From the NCBI GenBank assembly GCA_033032175.1, contig CM065320.1, positions 7,316,001 to 7,380,000 on the forward strand: DNA of 64,000 nt, read 5' to 3'. The position numbers and the translations under genes are program-made. Of this stretch, positions 49,801 through 58,800 are shown in pieces; position 1 is the stretch's first letter; every line of letters starts with the position of its first letter. The notes under the pieces were generated by a model. It did not search any database. It saw nothing but the letters and a program-made list of their open reading frames with translations, and was not told the origin of the DNA. The DNA comes from Saturnia japonica (Eukaryota; Arthropoda; Insecta; Lepidoptera; Saturniidae).

Positions 49801-52800
49801 GTCATGGTGAATCAATTTCTGCGCTTAAATGGCTTACGCTGAGTAAACTCTAAGAGATATTTCAAAAGAATTTACAACATAATTATAGATATTAAAAAGA
49901 CCTACAAAAAACTCAGCGAGAGCATATGTTTATCTTCTAAAGATTACTTACAATAAGCACCTTTATTTTTAAAATAACCGGGAGCGGAGGTAGCACAGTT
50001 CGCGTCGTGCCCGACCGACGCATTCTGTAGTCCACGCGAGCGCAGCCGCGGGCACAGATAGTTAAATCAAATCAAAATCATGTTTATTCAATTTAGGCCC
50101 TTAGAAGGCACTTATGAACGTCAAAAAACTACTGCCGGCTGGGAAAACGTCCTAGACATCGAGAAGAATCGGTAAGAAACTCGATCGGGTTTATCTTTTT
50201 TTGTCAACTGTACAAATGTTAATATAACTGGTACAATAATAATAATTTAGTGGATGCACAAAGAGGGAGTCATTTCCAGACATCACTATCATTTACTTAA
50301 TGATCCACCGTATAATAACCTTTTGAAAGTAAAACTTGCTTGACATGGCCCTTGAACTTGTTGTCCGGTAAATCAGTAATATGCGTTGGGATCTTATTAT
50401 AAAACCTGATACTATTACCTAAAAAACTTTTATTGGACCTACTTAGTCTAAAACACGGTACGACTAATTTGTCTCTATTTCTAGTATTAACATTGTGCTG
50501 ATCTTTGAAAAAATCTAACTTGACTAAGTTTTTACGAATATACATTAAGTTATCAAGGATGTATTGGGAGGGCAAAGTTAATATACCTTATTCTTGGAAT
50601 TTGATCTTTAGTGATTGACGAGGTTTTAGGTTTTAAATTGTACGAATTACCCGTTTTTGTAATATAAATATGGTATCTACCTCAGCTGCTGAACCCCGCA
50701 GCAAAATACATTAAGATATGGAAGTAAGCGAAGTAGACCAATCTAGCAGTGGCAATATCTCTTAACTGGCGAATCTTACGTACTGCAAATTCAGCAGAGC
50801 TTATTCTTCCTGCCAAGGTCCTTAATGTGTGGACCCCATTGTAATTTAGAATCAAGCATAATACCCAAGAAAACAGTACTATCAACTAAGTCTACTAAAT
50901 TCCCTTCTATCTTGATACTACTATCAACACGCTGGACTTTGGGCAAGGCAAATCTCATACAATTGGTAATGTTTGCATTTAACAGTAAATTACTTAAAGC
51001 AAAGATTGAGACTTCAAAGATTGTAACTAAAATATTGTTTAATTACCTAAGCTCCAAATCTATTCTTTTCACTTTGAATATAAGTGAAGTGTCGTCCGCA
51101 AAAAGAACCATGTCAGCGCCGTTTTCAACTACTAGCGGTAGATCGTTTATATAAACGAGAAACAAAAATGGTCACAAAATCTATCCGTCAGGGACGCCGA
51201 TTCTTGCCAATGATCCAGAAGACGTTGCCCCATTTACACTTACTTTTAGACAGCGCTCCGTTAAATAAGAGAGTAGAAAGTCGAGATAAGAGCCACAAAC
51301 ACCATAATGTTTTAGTTTAAATATCAGCGTGGTGTGATCAACGCAGTCGAAGGCTTTTGAGGGATCGCAGAATACACAGATTGCATCCTGCGACTCTTCC
51401 CATGCCCCAAATATATGGCTTAGTAGTGTTGCACCAGCGTCAGTGGTGGATTTCGATTTCGTGAATCCAAACTGTCGACCATCCAATATCTTGTGTTTAT
51501 TAAAACACTCTACTAATTGCTTAAGCATAATTTTCTCCAAAATGTTACTAATTGAAGGAAGTACAGAAATTGGTCTATAATTACCAAGATTACTTCTACA
51601 ACCTGGTTTAAACAATGGAACTACTTTACTAATTTTCATCATATTAGGGAAAGTTCCTGTTTCTATGCTTTGATTAAATATATGAGCCAGATATGGTGAA
51701 ATATTGATAATTAAGGATTGAACTACTACTACTAACATTCCCCAAATGTCTTAAGTATTTTTCAAGTTTAATTGTTTTAAAGCTCTTATATTTCTGGCTC
51801 TTAAATGGTTGTAAAATTAAATGTAGAATTTAAAGGTGCAATCAACTTATCCAAAAGTGATGCGGCGCCATGGGGAGACGATATATTTTTGGTTACTTAT
51901 AAAGGTGTGTTTGAATATATATAGTATGTAAATATATTGTAGGTATAATTATTATATATATATTTGTTGTAAAATATGTACATGTGACCCACGGTTTCAC
52001 CCGTGTTAAATTTACTGCCTTGTTAGCCTAGTCGTTGTATGCGCGACTACTATAATCGAGGTCCTGGGTTCGTTTCCCAGGCCGAGCAAGTGTTATTGGG
52101 GTTTTCTATGAAATTCTCAGTAGAAGCTCGGAGTTTGGCTTTGTGTCCGATTATTGGCAATAGGCTCGCCCCATATTACATGGGACCTGAAAAAGATACA
52201 CGGTGAACTGTGGGTGTATATTAGGAGACCTCTGCCTAACCCTTCAGGGATACAGGCGTGATGTTATGCTATGTTATGTACATTTATTCGACCAACTCTC
52301 CAACGCGCCATCGCTAACGTACCCGTATAGCCTACCTGTCGTTATTCTCGTTTTCTTGACATTCAGGGCACGTGCGAGGTCTCTATGTGTGATCTACCGC
52401 ATGTACAGTGACAAAACCTTTAAGAAACTCTTTGATATTTCGTTTCAAACCGATTCCTCCAGAATTTGGTTAGCTACTCATCGCCACTCCTAATCGAATC
52501 GCAACATCAATACGGTTATCTCAAACCTTTTAGTAGCTTATGTTAAAGCTGTGGAAAATGGGTTACCCAGCACCGTTTTTCGCCAGGGCTGACATGGGGC
52601 TTTTTAAAAAGGATTTGGAAAACGCTTTCCAAAGGTCGGTAACATAATAGCAGTTAATACCCATGGTGTTGTAGTTGTTCATAGGCGAAGGTAATTATTT
52701 ACTATTATACCGCCTGCCTGTCTACTCCCCTTTTGGCATTAAAAAAACTACGAAGACGAGAGCGTATTTCCGAAGCCGCGCATTTAAATTTTGATTACGG

Positions 52801-55800
52801 TTGCGATATCCGTGGCATGTTGCGTACGACTATACAATAAGCTAAAACTAATACGTACGTAACGTATTTGAGAGCTAGAATGGGTGAAAAACGGTTATGC
52901 AACCTAGCATTTGCTGTAGAGCAAGAAACAAAAAAAAAACTGATTTTGAAAATATTATAAAATAGGTGTCTATTTGCGTCACAAAACGCAAGAAAGGTGC
53001 AATTTTAAGTAAGATTTTTATAAAACTTAAATTAGATATAAAAACAATAACAAAATTGTAGGTACCTACTTACAGTTTTTTAATAATAAATAAGATGATA
53101 TAGCAAAGCCTTCTTCTACATGTCAATTTTTTTCTCTTGATCTCTTCAACTAAAATAATAATTTTGTGCTGGGAGCAACCCATTACAATAGTAGATATAA
53201 TGGTGAAGCCTAGGGATCGAACCTACATCTTTGTGGAACATCAACGTGGTAGCCGACCCGTCTACCATCAGGCTATCTTAACTTCAAACTTGTTATTTTA
53301 TATTCATATCATTTAAAATTAAAATTTAATGCTGGCTCTAGGCACGGTTTTTGGTTGGTTTTGTAATCAATCGATTTGTCTGTGTCCACGGCACAAGGCG
53401 TCATGTCACGACACGAAACAATAATGTATGAAACCGATGCGCTTCGTCACGGCATGACACAGTAGTGTGTTTTACTGTTACAATTCCGTCACTCGGACGT
53501 CATCCAAAGTAATTTCAACAAGTTAGGTGCCCGTTATTCGCGTTAAAAGAAGTTTCACTCCAATGAAACTAATCGAGACTTGGATGGCATTGTGTACATT
53601 TTTCGGTATGCAGCCGGCATATGTCCTAGAGATCGATAGTGGGACGTGGACGGCGCGAGACATCATTTCAGTTGATTGTTCCGCACAACACTATCACAGG
53701 AATGCCGGGAGTGAATTGACTCTTGTACCCTATATAACCCTGCTGGCATACTCCGGCAACTCGTTTTTTGCGACAAGCCCGCTGGGTATAGCATGCCGCC
53801 GGCAAGTGTGTAATGCTTATATCATTTGATTATAATTTAATCAGTTTTAATATTCAAAAATCTATATATATTTAACAAAAGTCGAACTCATATTAAAAGA
53901 CAATTTTTGAAACCAGAATTTTAATCTTACTATTTTCATTTAGCAAATTAAATTATAATAAACTTTTCTCACACTCGTTAACGCTTAGAACATCTAATCG
54001 ATCCATGTTTATAAAACAAAACTGTACAGTCTATAGTTTTGATATTAATATCTATTGTCTTTAATAGTGTAAACATTGCTTTGTGAAAATATAGCATTGT
54101 CCTATTATTTGTAGGGCACTGCATATGGCATACAAAAGCCGGCGTGGTCTGCTGAGCCTTGCTCAGTGTCGAGATGAACGTTCTATCGAGAGGACATCGG
54201 AAACTATTCTCAAGGTGTGTAAACTCAATGTCAATAATCAATGTGTCAATTAAAAGGTACTACTAATGGTGAAGCTTCTATTATGCGAAATTCAATTTAT
54301 AGAAGAAAAAAATTACTAAGCTGATTTTACAACTGAATCAATTTGTTTAGGTTTGTGACATTGCTGGAGCCAGGTTAGCAGATTCATTAGCATACTACTG
54401 CTGCCGGAAACCGACACAGCTTATGTTGGTAAGTGTTTTATTTTATATTGCATGTTTTATACCTAAATATGATATTTATTTATTATTATTGCATTGGTTT
54501 ATGTTTTTACAATTCAAGCATTTCAATTCTATTTTACAGCGTTTTTTTTTGAAGATTTTTTTATGAAGCTTGTTAAACTATTGCGGGAGTGCATTGTAGT
54601 TGCATTGCACTAGTTCTCTTGTAATGTGCAATATTACTACAAAGCAATTCTCGAATTAGTTACTCTCATCGCATGGAAGATTTTATCCTTTATTTATTTT
54701 ATTTTTTGCTTTGTTTTTGTATGTTTGTGTAAATTTAAGTTATAAATTAGTCAAAACAGTATTTTACGTTAAAATATTTAATTGGCCGTATTTGACATCT
54801 ATTAAAACACAATATGTAAAGGGTCATTTAGATGAAGAGAGTCTATCGTACGTTTCTCGGCGAGAAATTGTACGCTACTATCGCAAGGAATCATCGCCAT
54901 TAGTGGTGAAACCGATATATTAGTATTCGCTAAGATATTCGTAATATTACTTGTATTCGTGTATCAGTAATCCAGAAAATTCTAATATGCTAATATTCCA
55001 TATTTACGACTTTAATAAAATAGCCGTTTCACATTAGTCGGATAATATTATTCAAATCGACGAACAATATTACATAATATAGAATATTCGGTGAGATTCG
55101 TGGCAAATATCAGTATTAGGCATGAGTAATATCGCTTTTACCTAATTATCTTACTGTATCTATATGTATTAGGTTTGGATATTTGGTAATTGATATTGTA
55201 TGTATCAATATCATAGAATATTAGTTGATGTGACGTAACTTAATTTATTATTGTTTTGGTTTCCACAAATATTTATATTAAGCGGTAAAAAAGCTGATTT
55301 TTTACATATTAATAAAAAAATATGTTTTACTGTAAAATGTTGTTTTATTGTTTTGATGTATTTAAATTACTCCTCAAAATACCATTATCAAAATAACGTT
55401 ACATTAATATTAGTCTCTTTGACTTTTAGCATAAACATTATAGTACTTTTTAGCCGTATATAAAATATTACTTGAAGAATGTATTCATATTCGCGAATAC
55501 TGTGACAAATATCGGTATTAATCCATCTCTAATCGTCATACGGTTATCGTATCATAATGTTTACATACAAGCAAGAACTAAATTCTCGACTACGATTATT
55601 TAATAAGAGATTCAAAAGTAACTTTTCGCCTACTGAAACCGAAATATATGTTAAGAAGAATCTTACTTAGGAGTTCTCGACTTGTATAAACACGATCTCG
55701 TGAGACATTTATTTTATCTTTTTTAAGTTTAAAAAACTTTGTTTTTATATTTCTGTAAAAAAAGAATGACAACCCCAAACAGATTCTTATAGCAACCGCT

Positions 55801-58800
55801 TCGTAAAAAATTTAATCAAAATATTAATATGTAAAAATTTTTTTTTAATCATTACGTAAAATGTGCGCTATCGATGTTTTTATTTACTGTCTGTATTGAT
55901 TTAATAGTTTTATTAACATTTTATAAGTTTCGATATTTTAAATGATTTATCCGGATAAAAACTGTGATTTTAAATAATTAATTTCTCAGGAACTACAATA
56001 TATGCATAATAGACACGCAGGAGTTTAATCTCGCATTTGAATTGGTTAAAACTTTAGGAATCTGCAATAAAAAAGGGATATCACAAAATTAGCTCCCCTA
56101 GAACACTGCGATCTGTACCTATACTTAATACATATATGGTTTATCTACACCCCGCGCCGCTAAGAGGGTGAGAGAGCGCTGCCTCAGTTGCCCGTACCTG
56201 GCTATGTTCTTGTTGTTTATGTTAAAGGTAGGACCGCACCAGAACGTCGCTGCGCGTCAAAATATACATTGTATCATTTTGTATGTGGCATATCGCACTA
56301 GAGCGGCGCTGCACTGCGCGTCGCGGCATATTTACCTCCAAAATAATATTTTGACGCGCAGCGCCGCTACACACAGTGTTAAAGGAGAATGCCCACTATC
56401 CATAGATATTTTGGCCCTAGGTGAACACATGTAAAAATATATCGACATAATAATATACAATTTTCCTATTCAGTTGGCAGATATCATGTTTTACTTTTCT
56501 TTTTTTTCGTAGTCATATTTCCGTTTAGTTTTGTAGCCACAATCTTGCCTGATCTTAAATGTCGATGTGACCCAAGATAATAGCACGTTGAGCCTAGTGA
56601 AAATTTTCAAGTTCAGCTGCTGGAACACACCAACTGGTATTTGGAAACAGATTTTCAACTTGAGGATAGTAGCTAGCCAGGCGGGAATTAGAAAAAACCC
56701 TACCACCATGCTATGGTTTCATCACGAGGTTTTACTTCACCGAAAGCTCAAATAATTTCAGGGATTCGAACTCACGTCAATAGACGCGGTGTCCGTAAAC
56801 GCTACAAAGTCAGCCATCATTGCTTCAAGTAATATCACTAGAGGTCTTCTCTCACTAATAAACTAACTAAAACATAAAAATATGATCGTAATATACTTTA
56901 TTTACGTTTTGTAACTGTAATTTATTGTATAATAAATAAAAACTGATTATCTTAAGAACCCCAACTTTTTTCTAAACCTACTCCTTTGCCAATTGAATAG
57001 AAAAACTTCTATATTATTATGCCCATGCATTTTTACATGACGTGTTCACCTATTGCCAAAATATCTATGAACAGTGGGCATTCTCCTTTAACACTGTGGA
57101 ATGTTCAGTGCAGCGCCGGTCTGATGCGACACGGCAAGCGGAGCATTGCGTCAGTCTGCATACTGCTTTCGGCTGAGAAGCACACCTATTTACAAAAATG
57201 GAAATTGACGAACAAAAATTAACTAATACTATTAGTACTTATCGAGAGATGTTCGATATCCAACATGAACCAGGCAAGGAAAGACAATTAATGGGCGGAA
57301 ATCGCATTATCAATAGGCGTATCAATTGTGTATATATTTTTAATACTCAGTAATCAAATGAGAATCACTCACATTTTGTTGTTTGCTATCAATTATATTT
57401 TAGAAGTAGATAAGACATTCACGCTCTTTACATGGCAGTGTGAACGAAGGGTAATTGTCCTCAATTAACTTTCGTATTGATACCGGCGTGAGCGAGAAGA
57501 AAGTTTTGCTCTTTTTCGACAACAGAGTTTTTAGAAGATGCAGGAGCGACGGGCCGCCGTAGCGCTTGCTATGCCGCATCAGAACGGTGCTGCACTGCGC
57601 GTCGCATCGCTACGCCTCAAAATATTCTTTGGGAGGCATCTATGTTGCGACGCGCAGTGCAGCGCCGCTCTAGTGCGGCCCGAGAATGTACATGAAATGA
57701 CGTGCAACGACGGGTCGCGCAGCACCGCTCTAATGCGGTCGCACCTTAATAAATCATAAACTCAAAATGTCTTTATTCAATTTAGGTCTTAAGAAGGCAC
57801 TTATGAAAGTTAAAACACTACCACTGTCTTCAAACAACCTGAATATTCATAGCATTGTTATAATTATATTTGTTTATATTTGTAGTTAATGCAAGTGTTA
57901 TGCTGTGATTGGTTGCTCGAGGTTCGTGCGGGTGTGTGGGAAGCATTAGCAGGCGATTCTTCTTTACCGGCTCCACATGCTCAGCTGCGGGCTTTTCAAC
58001 GTGACTTACATTTGCTAAGAAGACTTTCCCAGAGCTTACCGGTTTGCCAAATGCATTATTCATACTACCAATCCCAGATTTACTTTTCATTCCTTCGAGC
58101 ATTTGAGATATCTAGATGTGATGGGAATTCCCATGGAAGAGACATACACTCACTATGCACGCTTTCAAACATCGACTTAGGGTGTGTTTCAAAATGAAAC
58201 AAACAATTGACAGATTTGAAACATATGAATGTCATATCTTCTTTAATTATTTTTTTAATACTATAAAATCTATGCACGCTTGTAATACATAGTTATCACT
58301 AGCACATTGCCCACTTTGAACTACCCTACATCACGGAGCTCTGGAAACCCTACTCACCGTAGAAACACAACACTAGGTTACTTGGCTGTGATCTTCTGTA
58401 GGGTGGCGGTATTCCACCAGTGGGGCTGCCCCAAGTAGAGAAAATTCTCCAAAGAAATTTCTTTTTGCCCTTCCTCTGTGACCCTCTCTAGATCCGGGGC
58501 TGGTACTTAACCTCCACAATTTTATTACCATAGAACTCTCGTGGAATTCACTCAAGATATCTCTTGTTTGTAGTCATTTAATATGAGCAATATGAATTTT
58601 CAAGCAAAGAGTGAATCAACTATAAACTGGACAGGATACTTATTTAGCGTTGTGTTTATCAACATTCCGTCGATCAACGTGAGTTCGAATCCCTGCAATG
58701 CGCCCGATCTTTCGGCGAAGGACACATCTTGATCAAACCATAGTAGGCAATTTTCTAATACCCGCCTGGCTAGCTACAGCGCTTAAGCTTAAAATCTGTC

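Larger units (their letters stand above)
56226..57746. mobile_element. PIF/Harbinger-like outer element, hosting nested insertions
   Basis: The left end TAA|AGGTAGGACCGCACC and the right end GCGGTCGCACCT|TAA form inverted repeats with a 3-bp TAA duplication, the size and type used by PIF/Harbinger elements. Subterminal 'gcgctgcactgcgcgtcg' blocks repeat in both orientations at 56290-56370 and 57585-57740. It is interrupted by 56372-57098. Confidence 0.5.
54429..57885 (+). other. SREBP intron 13
   Basis: 3.5 kb. The first half (54700-55850) is very AT-rich with repeated 'aatattc' and 'gacaaatatcggtatta' motifs at about 55090-55130 and 55500-55520. The second half is the nested transposon cluster at 56226-57746, followed by a LINE tail. 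Confidence 0.7.

Noticed and set aside
53527..53829. 100-residue ORF in SREBP intron 11
   Set aside because: No recognisable domain, and it lies inside an intron with no splice or promoter support. It may be a decayed repeat.
54711..54923. 70-residue ORF ending in an Arg-rich segment
   Set aside because: The last 30 residues look protein-like ([14 protein letters not shown]), but no family was recognised and the first half is AT-driven. Possibly a transposase scrap.
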